Notes: generated from the letters alone by a model not told the origin. A stretch of 64,000 nucleotides of DNA from Pithys albifrons albifrons (GCF_047495875.1 NC_092467.1:12117566-12181565), one strand, 5' to 3'. Positions 40,071 through 52,818 are shown, counted from the first letter of the stretch. Program-made: numbers and translations.

Positions 40071-41830
40071 TGCGGTTATGCCTCGTTGCCATGTGTGTCC
40101 AAGGGATGAGTGGAAATGGGAGAAAACGGGTGGGAAAGGAATTAAAATAACTCACACTGGCCGTGACACTTGCATTCTGAGCAACACCAAGACAAGAAGT
40201 AAAAACGGTGCTGGGCAAGCTACAGATCTGCCCACAAAAGGCCCACTGAAATTACGATACATTATACTAAACTATCTGAACCCAATAACAATGACAAACC
40301 TTGCTGTAAGAAAACAGAACGAAGTTGCTCGTTCAATTTCATTTTTACATAACCTGTACTTGCATTTGGTTCCTGGGGCAAAGATGGTGTAGAACTATTG
40401 CATGATCTTATGATTGTCAAATGCAAATCATGGAACTTGTGAAGGGCAGGGTGGCACGGGGAGAGCTGTGTGCACCTCTAAACATACAGATACCTGCTCT
40501 AAGTTTGCAGTTACATTCTATAGGCAGGGGTGGGTTATTTTAAATGAGAGAAAAAGCAAATTCCATCATTCTGATATGATGCCAAATTGAAACACTAAAA
40601 GCATGACAAGTTTTACACATTGTGGTGAATTATGCTAAAGGGAAAAAATGTAATCTATGTCAAAGGAATTCAACACTCATAACGTGTCTTTGGACAGACC
40701 CCAGCTCTCATTTGAGCTTAGGTCTCCAATTCAAGACTGATACTGAACAGCCACATTCAACAATTCACATCCATCTCCCTCCTCACATTTACAATATGGT
40801 TCTACATGTCACCTGTCTTGCAGCTTGTAAGACCTACTGTTTCAATTTCTAGTGGGGAAAATAAAAAACCAGCAAGCTACTAAGCTTTTATCCACTGAAG
40901 TCAGTTTATCACACTGCTGGTCTTTGGCCAAAGAGCAGACATAAAATGCACAGGCCTAACATTTAACTACCTACAACATCTGTCTGCCATCAAGGGATGG
41001 TGCATCACAGCAGCGTGAAAGGTCTGATGAAACTAATTTCTCAAGCCCTACTCTAAAAGGAAGTTTTGATTATGACCTATCTCGGACTTCAGATGGGAAA
41101 TGATACAACACTATCTTAGTATAGTTTTGACCTCATCTCCCAAAAAAATGAAAAAGCATCTGGTGTCAAAGCATGGCAAGTTCTGCTTAAATAACACAAT
41201 CATTTATTCATTAACTATGTTTCATTAAATAAAAACACAAATTTCTTATTTATGTGGTTAATCTGTATCTACAATGAGGCTACACCAATAACCAAGTACT
41301 CCTGCTACTGCAAACTGCTTGAGTAGAACATCCCACGGGTCCACATGCATGAAAGGAGAAACTAAACCACCAATACTCTTTGCAAGCAAAACTTGCATAT
41401 GTTCCTAAGAAATCCCCAGAGAGCTTACTGAAGATCCAGAAAAATGTTCCCAGTGGAAGATTTTATGTAAGCAAACAAGAAGAGATTTTCAGAGGCTTTC
41501 CGAGACTAATCTGTCACCAATTTTTAATGGTTTAAAGAGTATCCTTTGCAAAGATCTTGTCTCAATATAATGACATAAGAATTACCAGAAGTGTGTCTCA
41601 CAAGAAGTATGAAACTATTATGCAGAAATATTAAAACAAAATAAAAGGTATCTCCTCAGTTCATGTTGCAAGCAAGACCAAGAAAGGTTTTGAAACAGGG
41701 TTACAGAGCGTTTGCACTGGCCAGTACTGTAATTCAAACATACAGTAGCCTGTATTTCAAAATAAAGATGAAATTAAAATGAGTCTCCTTAAAAAACTGA
41801 TAAACTTCTTTAAAAGGCAATATACAAGCC
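40071..41830. other. Spacer between KIF14 promoter and DDX59 3' end
   Basis: I see no coding exon. The right part may be longer 3' UTR of DDX59 on the minus strand. Several TTTATT motifs (AATAAA on the minus strand) occur, but I cannot choose the end used. Confidence 0.45.
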
Positions 41831-41841
41831 ATCATTTCATG

Positions 41842-41847
41842 TTTATT
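41842..41847 (-). terminator. DDX59: Candidate DDX59 polyadenylation signal
   Basis: TTTATT on the plus strand reads AATAAA on the gene strand, about 42 bases after the stop codon. Another AATAAA (41885-41890) overlaps the stop codon itself. Which is used cannot be told from sequence, and signals further downstream are also possible. Confidence 0.35.
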
Positions 41848-41888
41848 TTTAATCCTATTTTCATTGTAATTACATAACTATATCTTTA

Positions 41889-44800
41889 TTACCTCTGAGA
41901 ACTATGTTTGTTGTGTTTTCTAATAATGTCCATAATATTATCTCCTGTTACAAGGCTATTCTGTAATTGTTTAAGTCTCTGTTGTTCCCTTCTCTTTTGG
42001 TCATGCAGATACGGAGAATTAAGCAGCTGTGGGGGAAGAATGGTGCCCGTGGGTTTTACTCTCTTCACAACATCCCAAAAGAGCTTCTTGCTGTTGTTAT
42101 TGATAAAAGTAATTGCAGTTCCACTGTGACCCAACCTTCCCGCTCGTCCAACCTGAAAAAGCAAAAATTCCTTTTAAGTTATCAATGTTAAATGGAAGTC
42201 CTTCAAATAGCCCCAAAGGTAATTTTCTGTTATAAAACTGCAAGTAACGTGACAGGAACAAATCTCTACCTCAAACTCTAAGCACAAAGTTACTTACACT
42301 AGACTTCCTGAATTCAGGATATCCAGACCTGAAGCTTTAGCTTAAACACATCTAAAATTATGCCTGGCTTATGTGACATTCTGTAAGTCCAATATTGATA
42401 CTGAGGCAGGTGATAGAGCCTACAGGCAAAAGCTTACAGTAGATCTGATCCAAACAAAATGTTTTTTAAAAAAATCCTTATCATAGAGATGTCACAAACA
42501 CGTATCTTGTATCAGGCACAATATGTACCACCGTGACGATAAAAACGCCCTTTACTTTCAATGATCCAGTAACTTAAAATTATTTGCCAGTATTATCCAA
42601 AGTGCTTGAACAAAAGAATCTACCAAGACCTTCTATTCAGGAATAGCTGATATGCTGATACTGGTATGGCTTTGATGCTAGGAAAGACTCTTTTTATTTA
42701 TTTACTATGTGCTTGAAACTTTAGCACAAAGATAATTAAAAACAAGAGGGGAGTACTGCAATTTGTAAGACAATATTTAAGGGGTTCATGACAGTGGGTA
42801 ACGGTCAGACCTATCCAGAACAAAGTTAACTTCAAAGCAACATCAGTTCCCTCAGGGCCTTGTTTCAAGTATCTCTAAGCACAAAGGTCCCATCACCTCT
42901 CTGTCCACTTTGTTCCACCACCTGACTTCACTTGCTGTGAAAATCGTTTCTCCCTGAGGCCAGAATTTTCCTTGCAGCAAGTCATGACTTGGCTCTTGTC
43001 CTTTCTCTCTGCATCTCCAAGAAGAGTCTGGTTCTGTCTCCTGTGTACCCGCCCTTCGCCACACAGAAGACAGTAATTAAATCTCTAGTCCATTCCAAAC
43101 AAGCCCAGTTCCCTCAGCCTGTCTCCACGTGTCCCATGTGCCAGCCCCTGACTTTCCCTGGCCTCTCTCCAGTTTGTTGGCTTTTCTTGTGGTTGGCAGT
43201 CTCAGAAATGCACACAGTGCTAAGTGTGTCTTCATGAGCACCACAAAGAGGGCAATGAGTTCTTTTCATCTGCCAGCTCAGCTAGGGCTGGGGGTGTGCA
43301 CATGAACATACATGCACACACACACACACACACACACATGCAAAACATACACATCATCTTTTTTAAAGCAGGAAATCCTCAGGAAAAAATATCAGAGTTA
43401 CTTGACTAGGAAGAGGGAATAAGATAAAGTTCATGACTAGTTTCCTGACTATTACATGTATATCCCACACTGCAGATGAGCTGCAGCAGAAAGAGGGATA
43501 TTTGGCCTTTCTTCATGTAGATAGTTAAAAAAATGGTAAACTTTGCTTTCTATAGACATAAAATGATACAAGAAAGTATGAAATGGGAAGAATGATACTG
43601 CAAAAATAATTGACATAAAATCATTCTTCTAGGTTTTAGTAACTTATATAGAAAGTATGAGAGCAGTGTTCTAGATTTTAGTGATTTACATAAGAGACTT
43701 GTAAAAGAGATATTCGACACCTTTCTGTCCTTTCCTATAAAATCAATATTCTGAAGAGGAAAATAATCTCTTTTTACACTCAAATTAAATTTCCACAGGT
43801 GGATGTCATATTTTGATATAGTTTCCAAATAAGGCTTTAGCTATTTACCTACCTGATGTACATATTCATCCATACTTGAAGGCATATCAAAATTCACAAC
43901 CAGTTTGACATTGACAAGGTCAAGCCCCCGTCCAAGGACTCCAGTACTCACTATAACTTCATATTTCTCTTGAAGTAATCCCTGGCAAGGGAGGAACAAA
44001 CTAAAGTTAGTTCTTTTCTCCTCATTTGTATTTTGAGCCTCTCCAGGGATAGTCTAAGGGCTGGTTATTCAGTGTAAGAACACACACAGTGCAATTATTC
44101 TATTGTAGAAGAGAGAATGGCTTCCCTGTGTTCTGCAATTAAAAAGGAATATAATTCACTGAGGTAACTAAAGAGAGATCAAATGCACAATTTTAATTCT
44201 AAAAAAATCATCAGTTGAAGATAATGCATATTTAAATTCCCATTTCAAAGCAAATAATCTAGGAAATAGTCTCCAGTGTTTATCTACATTTAAATTGGCA
44301 TTGTTATCTACAATTTTGCTTGGTCCCATCTGCCTCCCATCTTCCCCAGCAGAAAAGCAGTCCATTTATGACATTAGTCATTCACATGGAGCCACCTTAA
44401 CAAAAAGGGCCACTTACACTCTATCAAACCCCCTACATATAAATCACAAACCTGTAATATGTCTGTTCTTTCCACTTGAGACTTTTCAGAATGCATAGCT
44501 GTGCACTGTAATCCTGTAATCTTATGAACAGCATCACTCAACAGATCTGCTCCTAGTTTACAGTCCACAAACACCAACACTGGAGGCTTGAATAGCTTCT
44601 CATCCTGTAAAATTAAAACAGTTTATAAAAAAAGGCATTACCATTGGCTGCTCATCATCAGCATAGATTCAATTTCTTCTGCTCATTATCTCCAACATTA
44701 ACCACACTTTCTCATGAACAAATGTTTCTAGACTTTAGATAAGAACAAGATACCATCCATGAAATTTTACAAAGCTGTACGTTATAAACATATAATGGTT

Positions 44801-47800
44801 TGTACACTCAGAACCCAATTCTGTATCAACACATGAATTTTTTACAAGTCAGAAGTTTTCATGTAATTCTGAACTTTAAGTTCTGAGGTTAAGATAAAGA
44901 TTCTTATTTACTTCTTGGATAAACCTCAGGCCTGCAAAACCACCCCCAAAGTCCTCACAGAAGATATAGAGGAGGTGGGAGTGATGGGGGTGGAGTAATC
45001 CCTTAAACTCCCATTAAAACTCTTACACTGCAGAACTACTGAACTATGTGCAGTTACTGCTTAACCTCACTCCACCTCTTCACTACACACAGATCAGAAT
45101 TAAAAATGACAATCTGACAGAGAATTGTAAAGACATGAATATTTTTATAAATTCTTCTTAGGAGAAAAATATGAAACTTACATTTAGTATTTCAAACAGC
45201 TTTTTCTTTTTAGATGGTTCTTCTACCCACAAAATAATTTGGCGAACATTGGAACATGGCAGGTTCTTTTCTCCTATTGTTATTCTTACAAAATTGTGCA
45301 GAAGCTGATTTGCCAAGTGTTCAATGCCCACTGGAATTGTGGCTGACACCAGTATGGTTTGATGATCATGAGAGATGTCTTCCAAAATATCCAACACTTG
45401 CTGCTGGAAACCCATTTTTAACATGGTATCCACCTAAGTGAAAAATATTAGATTTATATACCAGATCTTTCCATGAAGAGTAGGATCCTGACTGTGAACT
45501 GACAGAAGAACCATAATGTGTATGACGCAGGAGTATTTACACTCAGAAAAAGTAAAAAAATTAAAAACAATGCTTCACACTGGTCTAAAAGCATTACCCT
45601 GTCAGGTATCTAAGTCTTTTATATCCAATAGAACGGGTGTTGTTCAAACACATTTCAAATTCTGTTAAAAACTGAAATTTTCAAACGTATTGTATCTTTA
45701 TAACAAACACTCTGTATGTTCAGTCACTTAGACCAGCCACTCACACTGGCTCTTCAAGGACCACTTTATAGGAAATACAGCTCTGATAAATAAAACAACT
45801 TACTTCATCCACCACTACAATTTTTATGCCATGCAGTTGAACAGAACTTTGCTTTAAAATCTCAATAAGTCTTCCAGGTGTTGCTATTATAACCTAAAAA
45901 AAAACCACCAAACAAAAAAAGATTACTTTCCTAGAAAAACTATCAAGTTACAGCATAGAGATAACTAGGGCAATAATTAGTGAAATTATTTGTGTTCAAT
46001 TAAATGATAAAACTTTTACAGGGTCGAAAAGGAAATGGACCTCTCAGAACTCTAATGGATGTGTCTAAATTACAAGCAACATAATTTGCATGAAAAACAA
46101 ACTATTTTTTGCTATAAATGACAAGTCCTTGTCTAATAAAATGGTATGTTCCAGTCTTCGATAGCAGTAACATCACCAATGAAACCTTTTAAAAACAGAA
46201 AAAACTATTGTATGTTTAGTCAGAAGTCAAAATGTTTTTTAAAATTGGTACTACTGTAAAATTTTCAAGAGCTAATAAATATTTCAGTAGTTTAATCTTT
46301 GTGTGTTCCTACATGTCAACAGCAGCATTTTTTTCTGTGACCATCACGAAAACCCAACTCCCCCCAGCAGAGCCCTTACCTTAACGCTCTGCCTGAGCCG
46401 GTGGAGCTGTGGAGGCAGCGGCAAACCCCCCACCAGGAGCACCGTCCTCATGTTTGGCAAACCAGCCATCAGTTCCTTTGCCTGTCTCTCTATCTGAATT
46501 GCCAACTCCCTTGTTGGGGCCAAAATAAGGGCAGATGGAGTTTCTGTCTAGAAAGAGGAAGAAAAATGTAATGAGCATGGAATTGCTTTATTATTAAGAT
46601 AAAAAGCTTTCAAGATTAAATTTCCCAACTTCATCTTTTACATTAAAAATGAAAATTATTTTGAACAACAAAATAAAATTACTTCCTGACATATACATTA
46701 ATTTGTGCAGTACCATGAAGATGAAGAATGGGAAAGATCATGTAGAGAAGTTAAGTATTATTCACTAAGATTCCAATTTTGTTATAAACATATAACTGTC
46801 TTGCAGACTTTAATGATAATCAGAGGAATTACAGGAGTGCACCTGTTCTTACATGTTCCTACATAATGCTTTTATTCTTAAAATGAATGCTAGAGTACTT
46901 TAAAGATTAAAAGAGCTACTTAATTTCTAAACTATTCATTTGAAAAAAGTATGCACTCATTTGTGTGTATATACACATGTATTTGTAAATGTATCTAAAC
47001 AATGCAAAACATCAACTAGAATCAGGTCCAGAATTTTAAATAAATTCTGATGTATCTCTTCTTGAAAAAAACCAACAAAGCAAAAACCAATACTGAGCCA
47101 CACTCAATAGTATTTGCCAAGTACTTCTTGTCAAACACTCATGTTCTTACAAAGCAAAACCTTAATTGCTTTTTCCCCCAGTATCACAGGGGTGAATGTG
47201 TAACTAGAAGATTTCAGAAATTTATTACCCCAAATCCTTTTAAGCCTTCTGATATATCAAGATACAGGAACAACTTCTTGCAGAGGGCTGGAATCACTTT
47301 CTATTTATGTCATTTAGGAAGTTTACCACAGAATTTAATTACCTTTCTTAACAAGGAGGAACTGTATACTTGGTGATATTAAGAGCTGCTTTATGTCCTG
47401 ACCAAAGTGAAAAAATCATTCAAAGGCATTAAAAATCATCAGCAACACCCTCCCCCTCCAAGAAACAATGCTCCATCAATCAAAAGTAAAATAAATCATT
47501 GAATGTTAATTAAAAACACCACAGTTACATTCTTAGAGGATCCAAGATAAAAAGTTCCAAACCACATTCTCTAGACATACAGAGTTCCATTACCTCACTC
47601 AAAACCTTCATAATAACAGGGAGCAGGAAGGCTGCTGTTTTTCCAGAGCCTGTGTCTGCACTAGCCACAATATCCCTCCCTATTAGTCCAACAGGGATCA
47701 TTTGCATCTGGATGGGAGTTGGGACTTCATAGCCAGAATTCTTCAAATTATGGTTTAAAGTTTCAGGAAAACCACAGTGTTCAAACTCTATAATAGGTCT

Positions 47801-48400
47801 GGGAACTTGCTGGCCCTGGACAGCAATACCCAGCTGCAGCTTAAGGTTCTCAACCTGCTCATCTTGCAAACCTGAAATAAAGGAATGATCTCTGTACAAA
47901 TAAGGTGTATTAGGCAGGTGAGCTTCTGCTTGAGAGTCTGTGAGTTGATCAGACGCCAGCTGTTTTTCCTTTGCCTGCAGAAGGTGTTTTGCTTTACATT
48001 CCAAACTACAAACGTCTTCTTCTGTTTTATCACATATGTACTCTCCGTAGCGACCACACACAACACACACAGGCTCTCCAGGTTCTGCCCAACGCTGGGA
48101 TTTGCTGAAGGATTTTATGGGTTCTTCCAAAGGGCTGTCTTCATCAGGATGTTGGCTGTCATTTCCCAGCGTTGTGTTAGCAACACCAAGGTCTCCAGCT
48201 ACAAGTTCTGTATGTTCCTGTACCATTTCATTCAAATTGCATGTTGAAGCAGAAGTTTCTGTTCTAACTGACTTGCAGTCCTGGAACTCAGTGCTGTCCT
48301 CTAGCAAAGGTCCTCCAGAAGAGAGTTTATTTTTCTTAGCTGTACAACTTCTGTCCTCATCAGCAGTCCTCTTGACTTTAACAGATCTTGGTAAAAACAT
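41889..48400 (-). CDS. DDX59: DEAD-box helicase 59, complete coding region in 7 exons
   Basis: DDX59 is an ATP-dependent RNA helicase with an N-terminal HIT-type zinc finger; human loss-of-function variants cause an orofaciodigital syndrome with altered ciliary/Hedgehog signalling. Exons in transcript order: 48400-47594, 46547-46380, 45893-45804, 45433-45182, 44604-44452, 43981-43853, 42152-41889. All have GT/AG borders and every junction is phase 0; total 620 codons plus TAA (human 619). Zinc finger [12 protein letters not shown]...CSLEC spans 112-140. Helicase motifs: Q (GYEVPTPIQ, 223-231), I (ADTGSGKT, 248-255), Ia (PTREL, 280-284), Ib (TPGR, 330-333), II (DEVD, 354-357, not DEAD), III (SAT, 385-387), IV (LVFVD), V ([10 protein letters not shown], 502-511), VI (HQVGRAGR, 532-539). 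The ATG at 48400 gives [10 protein letters not shown], matching the human start. The 5' UTR exon lies in the CpG island. Confidence 0.95.
42850..43225 (-). mobile_element. Old CR1 LINE fragment in a DDX59 intron
   Basis: The plus strand shows, in order, degenerate forms of CR1 reverse-complement blocks: CACCTCTCTGTCCACTTTGT, GAAAATCGTTTCTCCCTGAG, TTGGCTCTTGTCCTTTC and CCCAGTTCCCTCAGCCTGTC. It lies in the intron between exons 41889-42152 and 43853-43981. Confidence 0.65.
43315..43338. repeat. (CA)12 microsatellite
   Basis: There are twelve uninterrupted CA dinucleotides in a DDX59 intron, just right of the CR1 fragment. Confidence 0.95.
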
Positions 48401-49229
48401 CTTCAGTACACTAGAAAGCAAATGGTTACAGTTGTTAGAAACTACTCCTATGGAGAAAGATACATTTTACTGTTACCACAAAGAAAAGTCTAGTAAATAT
48501 TTGCAAACCCAGAAACCAATTCTCAATCCCTGAAAAGATCTAGAAACTGCCTCTTTTAAAAATTATCTTAACAATGTTCATGCAATGTCAGGAAGTATTG
48601 TAAAATAACAGCAGAAGCACAGAACAATACAGAGATCCAGCTACATTTAGCTTTCAATAGTCAAGTGAATACTTTGTTTTTCACTGCGTGGAAATGTATC
48701 AATTTTGAGAGTCAGTCATATTTAAATCCTTGGAGAGTTTACTCGTTTCTAGGACAAAATCATGAAAGCAGGCATTCTTCTAAGCTATGAAAATACCAAA
48801 ATAAAATAATCCATTTTGAAAAGGATGCCAAATTCAGTACAGGACCGACTCAAGACCACTCCTTTTATTGTCCGTTTCAAAGTCCACTCAAATTAAAAAG
48901 ACCACAAGCTTTCAACATGTTTAGAGTCCAGCTCTGTTCAAGGTGTCCAAAAAACCCTAAAGACCTACATGATTAATTTGCAAAATCTCTACTGTAACAT
49001 AATGAAGTGTCCATAAACATCACTTTTATATTCTGAAGCCCTGTAGGTGACTCTGAAAGCATCAGATATTCCCACCAATCGTTTGCTACTGTATAATCAG
49101 TAAATAAAGTACACAAAATACCGCGATTTTATTCTGAATAAACAGTAGTGTGTATACCAGACTCTGAAAAGTTCTGTTAAGTCAGCCGTAACTCCACACA
49201 GCTTTCCCTGTGTTTACAGACAGCTGTTC

Positions 49230-49800
49230 TGTGTGACTCGGAGCCGCGCAGGGGCTGAAGCGGCCGGAGCTCGGCGGGCAGACCCCGGGGCCGGGAGGCT
49301 GCTCCTCGCTATCCGACCAGAAGCCAAATCTCACCACTTAATTTTTCGAGTCTAATGAGAATTTCCCAACAAACCTCTTTGCAAGCTCAGCACGCTCTCA
49401 GGCGCGGGGAGCGCTCAGGGCCGGGTGACGGACGGGCTGCCCGGGAGGGACCCGCGGGGCTCTTCCCACCTGCCTCAGCTCCGCTCTCCGGCAACAGCCA
49501 CGCACCCCACGGGGGAACAGGGCGGCGCGGAGCCTCCTCTGCCCGACAGCCGCCCCCGCCCCGGTGCTGCCGGCGGAGCCCGAGCGCGGCCCCGGCCCCT
49601 GAGCATCACGATGCACCGCGGGCCCCGCGGCCCTCCCGCACAAAATGGCGGCGGCCGCGCGGGGCCGCTCCCGCCCACAGCCTGAGGCGGGAGAGGCGGG
49701 ATCGGGACGGGCCTCCGGCTCCCGCCTCCCGGTTCCCGGTTCCCGCCTCTCCCTCTCCCGACGGTGCTGGGCCTGCTTGCTCGCCCCGGAGCTGCCACCG
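49230..49800 (-). promoter_or_regulatory. DDX59: CpG island promoter of DDX59
   Basis: This GC- and CpG-dense block lies about 1 kb upstream of the first coding exon (acceptor at 48411) and should contain the non-coding first exon and start sites. It holds AAAATGGCGGC on the plus strand (49642-49652), a close match to the YY1 site often found just downstream of start sites of housekeeping genes. Long frames on both strands here reflect the lack of AT-rich stop codons and I do not call them genes. Confidence 0.75.
49642..49652 (+). promoter_or_regulatory. YY1-type site AAAATGGCGGC
   Basis: The core AANATGGCGGC is present in full. It lies in the DDX59 CpG island and marks the likely start-site neighbourhood. 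Confidence 0.6.
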
Positions 49801-49817
49801 CAGAGCTCGGCCTGGGT

Positions 49818-50374
49818 TGTTGTGGCAAGAACAGGGTTCGTACCCGGTGTGCAACAAGACCAGTTACAAAACTCGAGAGAGACATGGACTGTTTCTTTCC
49901 CAGTTGCGCGAGCTTGAGCGCTCGGTGTTATTTCACAAATCACACCAGCTATCAAAACTTTATTTATACATTTTAGCAAACAAAGGAATTAGTGCTCATT
50001 TGCTACAAGTTACAGTGTTCATAACTAGCGGTCTATTGGTTAATGATTCCCTCGTTCCTCATGCCCATTAGTCCGTGTGGCCAGTCTGTCCCTGTGGGTC
50101 GTTGGTCGCGAGTCTGTGGCCACAATGATTGCCCCTGCCCAATTAACCAGGCAGCACAGCTGCTGAGTTGTCTTTGTTAGTTTCTTCCTTATCTTGGGGG
50201 TACTGCCGAGTGTCCTTGTGGCCCATGAATTCTACATTCTTTGTGCCCACTATCAGTGGACATCCTTCTTCCCAAGCTGTGCTAACCACCCCCTAAATCT
50301 GTGATGACTGGAGCGTGCCAAGCCCTGAACCTTAACAGGGCAGTCCTACCAACAAGTAACTTGTTTTTCTAACA
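49818..50374 (-). mobile_element. Probable solo endogenous retrovirus LTR upstream of DDX59
   Basis: Read on the minus strand, the segment starts TGTTAGAAAA or, by another boundary choice (50337), TGTTAAGG, and ends GCCACAACA. Inside it has a CCAAT box (AACCAATAGACC), then a TATA-like element merged with AATAAA (ATGTATAAATAAAG), then a GT-rich stretch, the order expected of U3-R-U5. No internal retroviral sequence flanks it. I could not find a clean target-site duplication, so the right edge and the assignment stay provisional. Confidence 0.55.
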
Positions 50375-50889
50375 CCTGGAATCACTTGGAGCTTGCTTAT
50401 TAGCTGCTATCTGTTTCACGGACTAAATCTCCCTTCTTGTTGATTAGCCTTGAAAGCATACAAACATCAAACAGCAAAGAACATAATTTCTTAAGAAAAT
50501 TTTACATATTCCACATTTTGCAACAAGGTGCTGCCTGTCTGGCTCTGCAGGGAGCACATCCAGCGTTCCCACAGTTACAGCCCGAACTGCCAGATGCTAC
50601 AGACACACATTTGCACACATGTTCCCCCTGCAGAGACACAAGGTGTGTGAGAGAAATGCCCAGTGCGTGTCCCAGCCCGCTGGGAAGGGCACAGGGAGGT
50701 TCACATACTGCAAGTCGAGTATGTTATTACTGTCAACAATAAATAAGTACATTACACTACTTCACAAGGCATGAGAACACAAGAATTTATCACATTGCAC
50801 AGCAGGGCAGAAAACATTTTCAGACTTATGGACAACCTGTCCTTTGCAAGACAGCCTAGGTGTGATCACTGCCTCAGGCAAATCCAAGT

Positions 50890-51150
50890 TCATGGAAGAG
50901 GATATGAGGGTTTGGATGTGCGTACACTGAGAAAGGCCGATGGTTTCAGCTTTTCAAGTACTTTGTCACCAGAAGGAGACCAAGTCAACCTGTCTCCTTC
51001 CAACACCAGGAGCTCAGGTGGTGTCACTGTGTCTGTACAGGCTCTGGTTTTGAGCACATGCAGGAAGACCAGAGTATTCCCCTGGTGCATGGCAAAGATA
51101 TCCTGCTGGGAGTTCTCTGGGTTGATGTACTCCCAGGCGCTGTGGATACC
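50890..51150 (-). CDS. Unidentified minus-strand gene, putative last coding exon
   Basis: An acceptor TTTTAG at 51151-51152 opens a phase-0 exon of 86 codons ending in TGA at 50890-50892. The translation starts GIHSAWEYINPENSQQD and continues with QGNTLVFLHVLKT. Codons are G/C-rich at third positions, as in real avian exons, and there is no internal stop. It follows exon 51688-51806 in frame. I do not recognise the protein. A processed or dead copy is less likely because splice signals are present. Confidence 0.6.
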   Translation of the reverse strand, partial: GIHSAWEYINPENSQQDIFAMHQGNTLVFLHVLKTRACTDTVTPPELLVLEGDRLTWSPSGDKVLEKLKPSAFLSVRTSKPSYPLP

Positions 51151-51687
51151 CTAAAACAGATTTTACCTTACCTCCCATCCCATTCTCCAACATTGATCCC
51201 ATTAGCCTGAAAGCATCCACACTGATGTGGAGTCCCATTTCTGCCTCATTTTTTGGTGGGGACTAGCACCATCGCTACTTCCTACTAAAGAGAAAATCCA
51301 TAAATCCTAACAGCCCCTTTGGAAGCACAGTTTAATGGCAGTCCAGAGGAACAGTCAGAGGAGCCAGCAGGAAGGGGGTTAAAACACAGACACAAGGCTG
51401 GGGGCTTTCAAGCAGCTCTCTGCAGCATTCTGTAACATTCAAATCCAGTCACACTTGAAACATGGTCTACTTTAAAGTATCCTGGAATTCTCTGTAGTAG
51501 ATTGTTACCACGGTAGTAATACAAAGTTAATGCAAACAGAGGGGTTGGGTTTCTCTGGGACTATTAATTTACTGGTAGAATTGTAGAGACTACTGAACTT
51601 CTGGAAAGATTAAGTGGATATTTCTATACTGAAAAACTCCCAGGCACCTTTCACCCATACTCCATACAGTCCTGTAAAAATCCCCAC

Positions 51688-51806
51688 CTTTCTCTGATAG
51701 AGCCTCTGTCGTTCCCTTTTGTTTGCACTGACTTTCTTTTCTTCATTTTCCCTCCTTAACATAAGTGAATTTCCTTTTCTTACTTCCATTTTTACACGGT
51801 CATTTC
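51688..51806 (-). CDS. Unidentified minus-strand gene, putative second-to-last exon
   Basis: The exon runs from a CCAG acceptor to an AAG|GTGGGG donor, 119 bases, phase 1 in and 0 out. It codes for NDRVKMEVRKGNSLMLRR and then a highly charged, probably helical ANKRERQRLYQRK. It joins the last exon without a frame break. No family is recognised. Confidence 0.6.
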
Positions 51807-52256
51807 CTGGAATTCAAAACATCATTAGCTAAACAAAGACTAGTATTTCAACAATATTCAATATGATACATGATGCTTCATACTAGAATGCATACACCAA
51901 TATGCATATATATTATATGTATCAACTTGTTCTGTGTGTAATGGCAGTCAGTAAAAACAAAGTCACTTGGTAGGAAATACTGGGAAAGGTGGTATATAGA
52001 ACATTACTGTATAAACTGACAGTCCACCCATATGGATGCTCCTTGTAATTGGAGTTTCCCCTTCACTCGGTCCCAATGTTTAAGAAAGACCACAGGTGTC
52101 TGAGAAAGATTAGAGCAGCACTTAAAATTAAGTTTTAGCAAAGGTCTCTATGGGTATTCAGAGGCATGAAAGGGCTTCCATGCAAGGACAACTATGTAAA
52201 TTCAACACTTTGAAAAACAGATGACTGAGGAAGAGGTAACAGTAGATCTACTGTAC

Positions 52257-52350
52257 CTTGAGTGACTCCCAGAGGCTGGACAGGTTTTAATTTAGTTGGT
52301 AAAACACCAAGAACATACAGTGTTCTCATCTTGCCTATGCTGCACATGTT
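52257..52350 (-). CDS. Unidentified minus-strand gene, internal exon
   Basis: The exon is 94 bases between a TACTAG acceptor and a CAAG|GTACAG donor, phase 0 in and 1 out. The translation is KMRTLYVLGVLPTKLKPVQP with short flanks. Another frame is open over a longer stretch (52292-52489), but it has no donor and does not join the neighbours. An acceptor 15 bases further in is possible. Confidence 0.55.
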
Positions 52351-52673
52351 CTAGTACAACACTGCCCAGGAAAGTATCATGTACTTTTAGAAACCCCTGC
52401 ACAAATATAGTCCTTATATAATTACTATGTCTTTGCAGAGTAAATTCTAAAGTAAATATTAGGAGCTGCAGAAGTAACAACACACACACAACCCCACATG
52501 TACAAAAGGACTAATATATAGTGACACAGATTTATTACCTAAATATATAGCCACAGATTTTTTCAACTTTATGCAAATTTCTATTAGAATAGCAGAGATA
52601 GTAATTACAGTAACTATAAAGAAATAATGAAAACAGTAACTCAAGCACAAACTATTAATGGTAAGTATCCCAC

Positions 52674-52818
52674 TTTTTGGTCTATTTTAAATGATATCAA
52701 GATGATTTTTCCATGTTCACTCATGGGTTTTATATTAAATAAGCAGAAAGCAAATGTGGCATCTTGGATTTCTGTCCTCACTTTAAAAACAGGCGCTTTG
52801 CCCTGTAGCATCTCACAG
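52674..52818 (-). CDS. Unidentified minus-strand gene, internal exon
   Basis: The exon is 145 bases, phase 2 in and 0 out, with donor AAA|GTGGGA and a rather weak acceptor GAATAG. The translation includes KAPVFKVRTEIQDATFAFCL and EHGKIILISFKIDQK, with alternating hydrophobic residues suggesting beta strands. Confidence 0.55.

Noticed and set aside
47788..48533. Antisense and alternative-frame open frames over DDX59 exon 48400-47594
   Set aside because: Shadows of the real coding exon, which carries the zinc finger and helicase motifs in one frame.
49355..50071. Long frames on both strands (up to 238 codons) over the DDX59 CpG island
   Set aside because: Composition-driven: Pro/Arg/Ala-rich in every frame. 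The plus-strand ATG at 49645 is part of the YY1 motif ATGGCGGC.
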